A DNA stretch of 64,000 nt from Eucommia ulmoides (taxonomy: Eukaryota; Streptophyta; Magnoliopsida; Garryales; Eucommiaceae). The position numbers were made by a program, and so were the translations under genes. The notes beneath the pieces were generated by a model that ran no database searches, was not told the origin of the DNA, and saw nothing but the letters and a program-made list of their open reading frames with translations. Location: positions 16,380,880 to 16,444,879 of the forward strand of contig CM028336.1 in the NCBI GenBank assembly GCA_016647705.1. The letters run 5' to 3'. This document shows, piece after piece, positions 11,671 to 25,000 of the stretch (the first letter of the stretch is position 1; each line of letters begins with the position of its first letter).

Positions 11671-13770
11671 TACCATTTTTCGGGTCACACATTATGGGAC
11701 AACAAGATCATAATAAAATCAGTTTTACATTTACGCGTCTTACTTAATCCATTTAATTTTAAAATACCATTCATTTTTAGTGAATCATTTATCACATCTA
11801 ATATGAACATAGTTCTTTAACAATTTACGTAGAAAATAATATACTTACCCTGATAACACAATTTCATTGCTGATGACTTGACGTCGACGAGCTCGTTTAC
11901 GAACTTAAAAAACTGAAAATTTATTTAATATTAAGTATGGAATGAAATGAATAAAAATGCATAATAAATTAATAAATGAATTTTTCTTACTCCCCAATTA
12001 ATATTTTAAAATTTTCAATGAAATTATAATAATCAGCATACTCTTTTCAAAATTAATATTAACTAGATAAAACAAAATACAATATAAATTATAATTTAAA
12101 ATTTTCGTCAACGGATAATGTCATTTTAAAAAATATTTAACTACAATTGCTAATTTATTATTATTTTTACTTATTGTATGCAACATAATTGCCATATTAA
12201 TATTATATATACTAATAAAAAATCCATTATTATAATTAATTTTTCTTATATTTTTTTTTTTTATAAACTCTATATAACACACACATATATATATATACAT
12301 ACGCAAGCACATACCCATATATATACCCCTATTTATATAACACATACATAGAGAGAGAGAGATAAGTTTTTTTTTTTTTAAATCGATCTTTATTCACTGA
12401 TTTCTTTTATATATATATATATAGTAAAATTACTCAAAAATGAAAAGCACCTCACCAACAATAAAAATGAGGATGAGACCAAGCATTAATTTCAGGAATT
12501 TATCGATCTAGTCACGTTTATTACAAGTTCAACTATTGACTAGGAAAGCCCAAGAGTATCATTATAAACCTGGAAAAACAAACACCAGACACAAAATTAT
12601 TGAAAAAACCCACTGCCGAGTCTTAATACAAGAAATCCATAAATTAAAAACCAAAATTAAAAAATCAACAACAAATAAATTAAAAAAAAAAAAAAAGGAA
12701 AAAATATTTGGAAAATTATGATTTCGTACAACTAGAACCAGATTGCCGAAGTAGTAAACTGCCATGAATTATAAACTAAATAACTGTCACCATCTACCCT
12801 GCTTTAAACTGAACCCTGTAATAAACCTTACGGTAAGAAACTTCTCCAGCACAGCCGTAACTCATTCTCCTGCTTGCCATGCTTTCCTCAGATTAATCAA
12901 TTTCGTCAACCTCAGTTTATATTGTTGATGGGTTGTAAGATGCTAGCTAAATTACTGAAGCGTTGCATGGCCAGCCTTTAAATTACAAATTCTCTTGAAA
13001 TGCCTGAATTTACAGGCAAGTACTGAAAAAAAATATAAGCAAATTTTGGGATAAGCAAATATTAATACACATGGGAAGCAAAAATAGTAACAAATATTAA
13101 TTACAACGGGCAGGTAGAAGTGCTTTGACCAACTCTACTCTGGGCATCCTAACAAATAATAAAACTAGCTGTCTTGACAGAGCTTTGTAACAGCTTATAT
13201 TTCAAGATCAAACACTTTAAATTTCCCCTAGGCATAACATGCAATTCTAATTATTGATTTAAGAATCGTAGGTTGAAACTTTGCCATCTATATATGCAGT
13301 ACCCTCAGCCAAGATAGAATGGACTTCAAATCAGCATGTTCATATTGAGATAAAATGTTTAAAATTCAACACACTCAAGCACGTATTAGTCGTGACTTGT
13401 GAGGAGGAAAAGGCCACTCTTTTGAATATAGCAAACACATGTTAAGAAGCAAATAAAGATATCTTCGATCATTGCAATCATTAGCTTTTGGAAATTAAAT
13501 AATCACAGAGAGTGAGATGTAGACACCTTCTTGCTACGCTTGGATTTTGGTTTAATTTTCCTTTTTTTTCTGCTAATCTTTAAATAACATTGTGGAACTT
13601 GATGGTGCTTCAAGCTTTAAATGGAGTAGAAATTCTTAATTAAACTTAAATTTCATTTTTCTCCTATGAACAACAAAATAATAATAAACTCTAATTTTGA
13701 ACCAAAAATATGCACATCTCTATAAAAGAACAGATATACAACTATACTTTGGAAATATTACATATGATGT
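11671..13770. other. AT-rich intergenic sequence without a gene
   Basis: TA-rich simple repeats occur at about 12285-12300 and 12405-12422, GA repeats near 12350, and several poly-A/T runs. No coding or TE structure recognised. Confidence 0.6.
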
Positions 13771-13780
13771 AACATATGAT

Positions 13781-13868
13781 TCAAAGAGTAGCCTAGTGGT
13801 AAGGCTAACTCTCCTTAGGTGGTCTCGGATTAAATCACACAGGGTGCGTGAGTGTGCGACTAAAAAAA
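13781..13868 (+). mobile_element. Very short tRNA-derived SINE with target-site duplication
   Basis: Box A-like TAGCCTAGTGGTAAGG (13790-13805) and box B-like GGTCTCGGATTAAATC (13820-13835, cf. GGTTCGAATCC) are spaced as in tRNA genes, and the element ends in an A run. Flanking AACATATGAT at 13771-13780 and 13869-13878 is a perfect ten-base duplication. Length is only about 88 bases, so it is little more than the tRNA head. Confidence 0.8.
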
Positions 13869-13878
13869 AACATATGAT

Positions 13879-14622
13879 ACAACATGCAAAAGAAAGAGTC
13901 TCTTGGGCACATTTACTTGGAAAAGTACGTAGGTTTGGAATTCCAAATGCACTGGGATCGAGAGGGATGATGCCACTGACATGTTGGGGCATGTTTGCAG
14001 AAAATTCAAGGACAACATTTTACGTTATGTTTATTTAATCTAAGTGAGTTTTACTCAAATCAAAAGATCACCACAGGGTGGGGATATGCCAAAACTTGAG
14101 AGATACAAAGAATCAAAGAAAGAAAAAATCATCCGTTAACAGGCTAACATCTTTGTTATCGTTGGGCTAAGTGCTAATATCTTTGTTATCTAAATAGTAT
14201 CATGGGATGGGCCAAGGCTTGTACCTTAAGTGTGAAACTGATATTTTAAAACTTAAATTCTTGTTCTACTCCCGCATATTAGTAACGAATTTTTTAATGA
14301 TCGTATATTAGAGTACTTGCATGCACGTTAATCAAAAGAAATGTCAACATATACACATAGACATACACTTGCAAATGTTACATAATGCCCCGTTCTCAAT
14401 GTTCCCATGTCCTTTAAAGTATCTCACATGCAAATATTAGGTATTGGGATGTAGTCAATGTTTCCTAGTCTTTTGAAAGATATCACACTTTCGTGTGACC
14501 ATAAAATCCATATTAGGCTGCAATAACATTTTTTTTTTACAATTTTTTACTAATTCAAATGATATATGATCCCAATTAATTTTGCTTTTAACAAAAAGGA
14601 ATACAGCTAGGTAGCCTACCAA
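13879..14622. other. 3' flank and probable 3' UTR of PP2A B''
   Basis: No coding sequence. The part nearest 14623 should be the untranslated 3' end of the minus-strand gene; no polyadenylation site can be assigned with confidence. Confidence 0.5.
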
Positions 14623-14763
14623 CTAGAAGGGAGCTTCAAGTGACTCATCCCAGACATCTGCACTTCCATTGGAGGCATCTTCAGCATCCTCCTCCATAGA
14701 AAGCCTAATATATTCCCTGTGAGCAAAGCGATCCCACTCTGTCAATGTTGGGTTTTCACGCTC
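14623..14763 (-). CDS. PP2A B'' terminal exon 12 with stop
   Basis: 141 bases including TAG at 14625-14623. Encodes EREN, then [15 protein letters not shown] and an acidic tail ending ESLEAPF. The acceptor is gaaCAG. The 3' UTR should lie immediately below 14623; its end cannot be placed. Confidence 0.95.
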   Translation of the reverse strand, partial: ERENPTLTEWDRFAHREYIRLSMEEDAEDASNGSADVWDESLEAPF

Positions 14764-17700
14764 CTGTTCACAACAGAATAACTCTTAGGAACAATGGTTA
14801 AACAATTCATTTTTGCAGAACCTCTAATAGTCCTTTTGGTTGAGGTATTTGAAGAAGGGATTTGATTTGAAGAGGGATAAATTAATTTCATAAGAAAAAT
14901 CTATGGATCCCCTCTTCAAATACCTCAACCTAATGCACTCTAAAAGATGTAAAACACAAATTATTAAGACCGAAAGAGAATAACATAAGCACCTGGCGTA
15001 TTAGGAATGGATCACGAGTTTCAAAAGCCATGAACTTGTTAAGGTTGAAAAGGATATTGAAAACACTGCCTGACAATTTGTTTCCTTTTAAATCATGCAA
15101 TGTAAAGTAGCTCTCATCCTGCATGTAAGAAAACCTGAAAACGTCACACATCGCAATGCCCTCAAGCTTGACAGTAAGGCATGCTGCCAGTAACAGCACA
15201 ACCTATATTGCAAATATCTTTTGAGAGTGGGCACATAATTTTCCTAGCCACGTATGAAAAACATTCCATCTCAAACAATGACACCTCTGGTACAATATAT
15301 TGTGTAATAAGCCCAAGTTGATAGAAGAATTTATAGACGCCATGTGCTATATTCACAGCCATCGAAATTTTAAAATTTGATCTCAGAATGAACATGAAGC
15401 GCCATGCTTGTCTTTAAAGAAAAAAAAAATTCAATCACCATAAACTGCGAAACTATATCTACCTTTATATGTAAGACTAACCTCCGGGCCAATCATGTCA
15501 ACTATCTGACACAATATATCCTCAAATAGAACAGGCTCTTGGGCCATGCATTCCATTCTATGCAATTGCTCCTCGTAAAAGAATTGCAATTCATTCCTTG
15601 TTAGAACCCCATTGCCATCCAAATCTATGCACTTGAACCTAAAACGAAAATTTAAAAACATATTTATCAAGTATTGTAAAGATAAATTGAAGATGCTTAG
15701 GAAATGGCAAGGGTTAATAGTAAATCTCTCGCATTTCCAGGTTTTACAGTCAGTAAAAAATCATCTCTTTTAAAAGTTGACACAATATACAGTTGTTTTT
15801 CCTTAGTTCCCGAAAGCTACCACCCCCTCCCCAACCCCCTTTTCCTTTCCAGGGTAATAAAACAAAGTAGAGAGCTCATTTCAGTGAACGTTACATCGGC
15901 AGTGATTCACACTGATAATTTACATGATACATGGGTGATGAACAGCCTCAAACTGTTTAAAATTCTGCATAACTTTTACCAAAAATCGGCAAAACTTATC
16001 ACATAAAAATTTAGTAAACCTGTTCTGAAAAATGAGTCAGCATAATTACAGTAAATGCAATGGTAAATATCATTCACCGCCTCAGATTTGGCATAATTAA
16101 TTCTCTCATAATATTATTGGCTTCCTCTGTCACTGACTTTTGCTAAATAAAATTAAATTTATTTAACAGAGTGCATATTACAAGTTTTTTATTTTCCTTT
16201 TCTTTTTTTTTTCTTATGTTATATTCCTTTTTAATTTTTCTTTTATTTCACTTTCCGGTTCAAGACCCAACAAATATCAATTTAGTAAAAACCATTTTAA
16301 ATACAAAAATCGAAAAACAAAATAGAGAGAGAAGTTTTTTTTAAGAGGAGTTTTTTAAAAATAGAAAGAAAAAAAAAGTTAAATTAGAAACATTTAAGAG
16401 AATATTAATGTAGACAAAGAAGCAGAAAGAGGATTTAAAAATAAATAGACAGAAATGCATATATTACCTTAAGAGAGGAGAATTTTTTTTATTTTTTGAG
16501 ATAGCTGCGTTTCGAAAAACTATTATAAGATCATATATAAATATTAATATTTTTTGGAGACTTTTATAATGTAAGAGGGAAAGAGAAGGTTAATTAAAGA
16601 GAGATGAGCTTTCTTTAAAAATGGCAGAGGAAAAGAAAAAACATTGATTTTTTTTAAAAATACACGTGTGTGTGTATAATGTACTTCTAAAGGGTAAATT
16701 GGGAATATTTTGTATTTGTTATTGGGAAATAAACGTTTGACCAATGGTTTGTTAGTCAAGGACAATCTCATACAAAATCCCAAACCTTAGGGAGGTCATA
16801 GATATTATAAGAAAAGTAAGGGTGCTATTTGATATTATGCCAAACCATAGAGGAGATAAATGATATTTGCCCTAAATTCAATATAACTTCATTAATGAGT
16901 CAATCCATTGTCTTGAAATTCACTATAACTTTACTTAAAATTAGTAACAATTGACTAGTGAAAACTTCAGTATGAAGTATAAACAGACTGAAAAATAGTC
17001 AGTATAACTCTACCAATAAATTCAGTACAATTTCACTAATGAGTCAATATATCAATGTGTTATAAATTCAATTATGTTTAATAAAACATAACAGATGAAA
17101 ATTCAATATAATTGCACTAAAAAACGAGTCTAGTTCATTCCTCTTCAATTAATTTAATTAAGTTTATTTGTGGAGTTTAACTGATTTTCAATAAAGTTAT
17201 ACCAAATTTAAGACAACAAACCACTAACACATTTTTCAGGATAGCTATATTGGTTTGTGCGTATGTACAAAGAAATCAAAATTATGCCTTTCAAAACATA
17301 TATTGAATCCCCAAAGCGCTAGATACATTAGAGGAAGTACAAGGAAAGAACAAAAAGGAATGAAATCAAAGTGCCCTTATCGTCGCATACTCGGGGAAGT
17401 ACTTTCAGTTAGGCCTTCTTGCACTTCAAATTCTTATTTTTATTTTGCTAGATATATGATAAATAAATTTAAAGTAAACCTTTACTAAATTTGTGCTGAA
17501 TTCTAAATAGAGCTTATTTAAGTGAAGCATTACTGAATTTGATAAAGTTTTTTTAAATTTGAAAGATAGCAAAGAAAGCTAAAGTAAGAAATCTTTAAAA
17601 TACAAGTTTACTGATTTTACTTTTTAGAACACATATAAACAACCAGTTGTAAGCAATCGATAAGCAGATTCCAAATAAATAAACTTTATCAAATCGGGTT

Positions 17701-20700
17701 GCTGACCAAAACTTATGACCTAAACAAGGTAGTTTTGAAATCTTATGAGATCAGCAATTTTGATAATTGGGCGCTGAATGTGTTGCTATCTAAAAATAAG
17801 AGTATACTGGTCCAAAAATGAAAAGGATTTTTGTCTACGAAATTTTTGGGACAATTCAGAACTCAATTTCTATATATGGGAGCAGAGGGTAAATACCCGT
17901 TCTATTAATTGCATCGAAGGAGGGTAACTACCCCTTTTATTAATTGCATCATACCACCATACTAGTATTCCTATATTTTACAAAGCTTCCTCATACTGCC
18001 ACCGCCAACAATTATTTTCCCAAGTTAGTTAAAACATGAACCATCAAAAACCAAAGTCAACATTCTATGGTGTTGTAACTTGTAACTATAGCAGCAAAAG
18101 CTCAGGCATACCAGTACTCAAGACTAGGCTCGGACGACTTATCCTCCTCAGACAATATAAAGTAAACAAAGTCCTCATATCCCATCTTTCCCTCAACTTT
18201 ACTGGAGAACTTTCTTGGGACCTGAGAGGAAACTAAATTTTTAATAAACTGAAATGAAGAAAAGGAGGAAGAATTTCGAGCAAATTATGAAGAACGGATT
18301 AAGCAGTGCGGAAGCACATGATAGAAACAAACCTGAGAAAATATTCGATCAACAATTCGATAGGTAAGTGCATGGTTACCATATCTGATAAGGTTCTCTT
18401 TATCTATCAAGAAATCATGATCTGTATCCAGCTCCCAGAACTTGCAATATATCACATAAAAATGTTCATAGGAGAAATACCTGTAGAGAAAAATGACAAA
18501 GAAAATTAGAACATAAATAATGATGAAGTAGAAAACATATTAAAGAAGTCCAATTGCGTGTTAAAGCTCTGGTGCTACACTTTTTTTTCTTCACCACAAA
18601 GAATTCACATAAATGCTAAAATATAAAAGAAAACTATTATAGATCTTACATAATAGCTTCCGTGAACATCCAAAACATTAGAATTCTACATGAGATAATC
18701 AACACAACCATGTAATAATAGTATAAACGGAAGTTATTTGTCAACTCTTTGGAGTACTCGACAATGCAACCCCTATTTGGATGTAATTGGTATGCAAAAT
18801 GAATTTCATTAATGCGAAAATAACTAATAAGAACAAAATTGTATCTTCTCCATAAACAAAAACACGCACAAGAAATTTTCATCACTTAATTAACATAACC
18901 AAGTAGCAAAGAGTTATCTGAGGGGGACATGTTGAATCCCACATCGCTTGTGTTACCTGATCCTGAACTATATATAAAGCCTAGAGAAATCCTCTTCTTT
19001 CAAAGCGTCTTTTGAGAGTGAGTCCGTCCCATTGACTAGTTACATGGTATCAGAGTTAGGCCTTTTGCTTGATGTTGGATGTGTTGAGTCCCACATCAAT
19101 GTTGGCCCCCCCCCCAGATATCCGTTTGTAGTGGTTTGTCAAAGTCCACCCTACACGTGAGTAGGCGTGTTGAATCCCACGTTGATATTAGGTCCCCCGA
19201 TACCTGTTCGCAGTGAGCGTCCTTTAAGAGTAAGTTAGGCCCACTTAGATTTCTACATGATATCAGAGTCAAGACTCTTGTCTCATATTGGGCATGTCAA
19301 ATCCCACATTGATGTTGAGCCCTTCGATATCTGTTCATAGTGGTTTGTCAAAATATCCAACCAACGCGTGAGAGGCGTGTTGAATCCCATATCAATGTTA
19401 GGCCCTTCTCTTGATATCCGTTTGCAGTGATTTGTCAAAGTTCATCCTGCGTGTAAAGGGCCTTTTTGAATCCCACATTGCTTGTGTTACCTAATCCTAA
19501 GGTACATATAAAGCCTAGAACAATTATCCTTTTTCAAGGCATCTTTTGAGGGTGAGTTAGGCCCATTGGGTTTCTACATTATCAAAAGAGAATTTTTTCC
19601 CGCTCAGTCGAGAATACTTTCAACCTAGCTTCTACAAACCATCTATGGCTAGCTAAGAAAAATCATTGAAGGATACAAGAGGTAAAACCATTTACAAAAA
19701 TAAAAGGAAAAGAGCCAGGAAAGTCCACCAAAAGTAAAAATGAAGCTATCCCAAAGAATAACAACCCATTGACAAAAAACAAAACATATACAATGGCAAC
19801 TTAAAGCTCGCTAACAATCCATTTGGATGGATTAAAGAAATTGGAGGGAGGGGAAAGTGGAAGGAGAGTCCCAGGGGAAAAGGAGGAGGAAGACAAAGAT
19901 ATCCAAGGGAAGAGAAGCCGGGGGGAGGAGGACAGGAAAAATATGCATAGGGCAATGAAGAGAAGAAATCGAGAATGGCATACAATTGGGCAAACTAAAT
20001 GGAAGGGAGTTATGAAAAACACTGTTACATACATTTATTAGTTAATAACAATGAAAGAAAACTAGTGTTTTGCTAAATATATTTATGTAAATGTATTGAA
20101 CAAATATTATGTATCATATATTGATTAGTAAACTAATGTATTGCTAAATATAGTTACATTATTGTATCGAACATATATTAAGTATCATTTTCTATTTGTT
20201 TTATATTGAAAAAGAGGTGCAAGGAAAGAGGTCAGATTAAGAGAGATGCCTGCTTTGGATGTGTTCTGCCACTGGTGAAGTGCTCAAGGGGAAAAGACAT
20301 GGAGTTTTCCTCCTCTTGGAAAGGAGCCTCTTCTTTGCTGAAGGTATCAATTTGTGGACGTCTAGGCAGGTGGAGGTTGGTACGTGATGGTGTAGTATTG
20401 GTGGGATCACTTTTGTTCCACTACCTGAGATTGAGTTGAACCATGGCTGGCTCGAATTACCTTTTATGATTCCAGCAGCCAGTGTATGAGGGTATTTCCG
20501 ACTGACGGTAAGGTTGAATTGGGAGAGGACTTTGTCTAGGCTGGGAAATTGATTTGTCCTCTTGAAATTTGCTGCTTTTTACTCGAGGTGGGAGTGAGGG
20601 ATACAATTCCAATAACTTCACCTATGTCAGGAGGGGTCTTGGAGGCGACAATTCAGTGGCAGAGTCTGGTTTGCCCAAGTTGTCCATTGATGGTAAGGGT

Positions 20701-21978
20701 GCTAGCAATGATGTAAATGTTGAGGATTGAGAAGAACAAGTGTCTGCTTGGTTATTGAAGAGAACGATGATGGGCAGTTGGTGCTTTCGGGTCAGTTTGG
20801 AGGGTTTTCAGCTTTGAAGCTAGTGGAGAAGAAATTGTATAAAGAAGTGCAGGCCATGCAAGAAGGGCATGTTCTACATGTCTTTTGATTACAAAAACAT
20901 TAAAATAAATAAATAAATAAATAAAAGAAATCTAATAATAATTTAACACGTATAACATATATTGGGCGAATGTCATTAGCGGCGTTGGCACAAGGTGCAA
21001 GGCAATCCAAGCCATAGTGCTAGGAATTAGGATTGTGTTTCATGGGAGTGATAAGACCTCAGTGCAAGGCCAACGCAAGGCGGGCAGTTTGTGCGTGCAA
21101 CACCATGTTTTGATTAGAGTCATACGGTTGGCATGGCAAACCGTTGGGGCGCAACGGCGTGTCATGGTCCGAGTCATGCGTGCAGCATTGCAAACCATTG
21201 GGGTAGAGAGGCACAACGAAGATGCAATGGGATGGGCAAAAGGTCAGCTAGACAGCTCAGTGGTGTTGATCCTTGGCTAATGTGCAAGAATTTGACTAAG
21301 TAATGGGTTAGTTGGAACATGTGCCAGGCATTTGGGGGCAGTTACATGAATCTGGCCATCAGCAGGGTAACTGCCATGCACTCCTACCAAGACACCCATC
21401 CAACAGTTCCAGTCTATGTCCCTAGTTATTGGTGACTCGCCCCGCTTTTTCAAATGTGGAGATAGAAAAGTGTAAAGAGAGAGAGTTTTTTAAAGTGTCG
21501 GTTTTCTTAGAAAAGTACTTAGGCCATTTTAAAAACAAGGAGACTATACCTAACATTGAGTTTAATTAGTATGTTAGGTCACCAAATTTTTAGGAAAAAA
21601 AAAAAATTAAAAGGCCTAAGTAAATTGACTCCAAAGACACGGTTTGATCTCTTATCAAATATTAAGGAATTAGACTAGGATGATCCCCAAGGGAAATTTA
21701 ATGTGATGAATTTTCTCAAAGAATCGACTCCTACAAAAGTTTCTCTCTTAATTTTGGCCCTCTGAACTTTGAGAATGAGGGTCTTATTTATAGGTAAAGG
21801 TGGGGAATGAAAACACAACCTAAAACCCTAAGAATGGCTGAAGGGGCGCGTATTGCACGCGCCCCCATCTTTGGAGAGAGCTGTCGCATGGTAGCTCTCT
21901 ATACGCGCCCCCTTCTTTGGAGAGAGCTGTCGCATGGTAGCTCTCTCCTCTTCCTCTCACACGTTTTTCCTCCTTTCT

Positions 21979-22011
<33 letters not shown>

Positions 22012-25000
22012 ATTTTGTCTTTTTTCCTTTTTATTTCTTATGATTTTTTTTCTTATTTTTATTTATTTTTTGTCTCGCTTTTTTTGTTTTAAATTTTCTC
22101 CTTTTTTTTTTCATTTTCGTTTCCTTTATCCCCTTTTTTTTGTTTTAATTTTTTATCAAAATCAAAAATAAAATAAAATGAAAAATAAATTAAAAAATAT
22201 GGAGTAAATTAAAAAATAAAATTAAAATTTTATGAGGTAGACAGATAGTCAAAATGTTGTGTCTATAGTTGGGGGCGTCAACTACCTTTTTCCCTCTTTA
22301 AATTTGGATCTAAAAATCAGGGTTCAACAGTGAGAGTTGTTCCTGCAATGCTTGACCAGATTTTGTTGTATGTTTCCTCGTTTTCGTGAGTTATAAAATC
22401 AGGGTTGGCTTTGTCCGTACTTGTGGTGCGTCTTACATTGTTTTATGTTGCGTGTGCATGCGTTGGTTGTCACAGACTGTGTTGGTCTCACGAAACAGTA
22501 GGCGAAGCTGACTGATTGGCAGGCCATCACGGATGGAAAAATTTCAGGTTTGAAATTAAACCTGTGATGGCATCCATCTAGTGTGCACCCTCTTCTGGGG
22601 TGTGGCTCCTGAATTACAACCATTGATGGTACCAAAATTGGATGGAGTACTTCACAATCTCAAGCCCAAAAGATTTCCCACTCTAGCCTGTAACCGATTT
22701 GCCTCCATTCGGGAAGGAATTATACTAATTAACTCCGTGACATGGTTGCCACTTCCTCCAAGGCAACACTACTTCACCGCAGCCCGATTCCGTATCTTTT
22801 GCACCAGCATGTCCCAAGTGCCTTAACACACAAGACAAGAGAACCATGGATATAGTAACAAGTAACCGACCAACAACTATGATATCACATGGCTTGAGAC
22901 CCACAGAGTTACCATCATCCCAATAAGTCTTGACCAAAAGCTAAATCCAAGCTGCCGGCAAAGCTGAACACAGAAAGCATGAATGTAGTTACTGCCCACA
23001 CATTGCACGCATATCAATCAGAATGAGCCACACAACACAGCAGCCAACAGTACAGTAGTTGATCTAACTAATTTATAGCAACTATTGCCTACCCATTACC
23101 TTCGAACAGTGAGTTGCAACAAAAAGCATCCTCAATAAATATCTCAATCAAAACATAATGTTGTCCTTGGCCTCCTGAAGCTTTTTCCAGTAAAAACACC
23201 AAACCAAGTACCATTGGTCTTATTATAGTCTAGGCCACAACACAATACCTTCTACAAAAATCATGCATCGCACCTTATTCCAATGACATCAGGATTACGT
23301 CTTTCTATTACTAGCCCGAATACTCTTCCAATCTGAATACATCTTGCAAGAGATAACTCAGCTCTGATACCAAATGACAAGTTCGACCACTTAGGCAAAG
23401 CGGAAAGAAAGAGCGTGCTTCCTTGAGGCTCACCAGAAGAAGATAAGCCTAAAAAACTTCCCAATGTTTCTGCGAAGTTGATTTCATCTCATTCATCTCT
23501 ACGACCTTCTTAGCAAGAGCCTATTGTTCCCAAGTGACCGCTACAACACTCTACAGTTCCTAATTGGCGAGCTCTCCTCTTGGAAGCACAAAGAATCTAT
23601 GGCATAGTTTGTATTTTGTAACATCTGGTCATCTTGTATGCAGCGTCACCCCAAGATTGCATGTCCCATGCAACAGATTCATAGGCAAGGTGAACCAAAA
23701 TCAAGCCTAAAAGTACGTACACAACACCCCGGTAGTATCTCTTTTCCAAAAAGAATATGGAAAGGGACATACAGAAAGACACCCAAAACATCCATTGAGT
23801 GCAGGACGTCCAGAATCAATTATAGAGATTTGCAAATATTGTCTGTAAGCATCTCAAACCTTATAGAAACAAATCACACACCTTAGAGGTTTCTAGGGCC
23901 AACCCCAAGGTTACCCTGCCGAGACGGCCACTTATAATCAGGAAGAAGCATGAGGGTGTGAGAGGTGGCACCCCAAGGCTTTCCCCCCTAAAGTATTTTA
24001 AACAATTTTTCCAAATTGACAATATTATACATCCATCATACTCAAGGATACATAACGGATTTTGCAAACGACAGTCGATTGACAAATGTCTAAACCATTC
24101 ATCTTCCACTAACAAGTAGTACTTTATAGTATAAATCTCATGACCATCTGACCCGAAGCAGTTTAAGAAAATTCCACAACAATAATCCACATTGACTTTA
24201 CAACTACCACCATGGCCCTAGTGAAACCGAACAGTTTCAACCATTTTGGAAGTCAAAATCACACCCACAAATAGTGACACCTGGTATGCACAAAGAGATC
24301 CCTACCAATGAAGAAATCATCTCCCAAAAATGCCAAGCCACGTGAAGAAATATAAGAAAGAAACTAATGGATACTTCCTCCTCCAAGCATATGCCACATC
24401 CATTAGTAAAATGGAACCGATCTGATTGCTTTGAACTTAACTGAGAGGATGACCCTTTAAAAATTTGTATGCTGAAAAAAGATTCATGTGACCAACCCTA
24501 CTTAGGTGCGACAAAGGATTTGTTGTTGTTGTTGCAAAAATGGATCCCAAGTAACTGACCATGCAAGGAAAGCAGCATTGGTTAGTGCTTTCAATTTTGG
24601 CACGGGAAAACGAACTCCCCCTCTCACCTACCAGGTGACAGTAAAATTATTTGATTAGAAAAAGAACTCTAACAGGAATCAGCAAGTTAAATTACCATCA
24701 ATCATCACAACCCTCTGGCAATGTTGGAGAAAGTCCACCAAATTAGGAATTTCCCTAACCAAACAAATTCATCCTAAATGTGGGTTCCAAACCACAGAGC
24801 TGCCTTGGGCATAAAAATAATCATGGAGAGTACCATTTTGTTGGTTGCCACAGCATACAGATTCCTAAGTCAATCCAACAAGCAGAAGTCTCCCCACTGT
24901 GACACTGTCTGTCCAACCAAACCTAATCCTTTGGCCATCTCGTATGCCAAATGTTGCAAACGGCCATATGAACTTCCCCCAACTGGTAATCTTCATCCAC

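Noticed and set aside
13781..13868. tRNA gene
   Set aside because: Only box-like promoter segments are present; no cloverleaf can be drawn, and flanking duplications plus an A tail mark it as a SINE.
15162..15395. Open frame on the minus strand between exons 10 and 11
   Set aside because: It overlaps the intron of PP2A B'', is off-frame with the exons at both ends and shows no family resemblance.
19746..20034. Proline/serine-rich open frames on the minus strand
   Set aside because: They come from a purine-rich block read in reverse; no start context or conserved domain.
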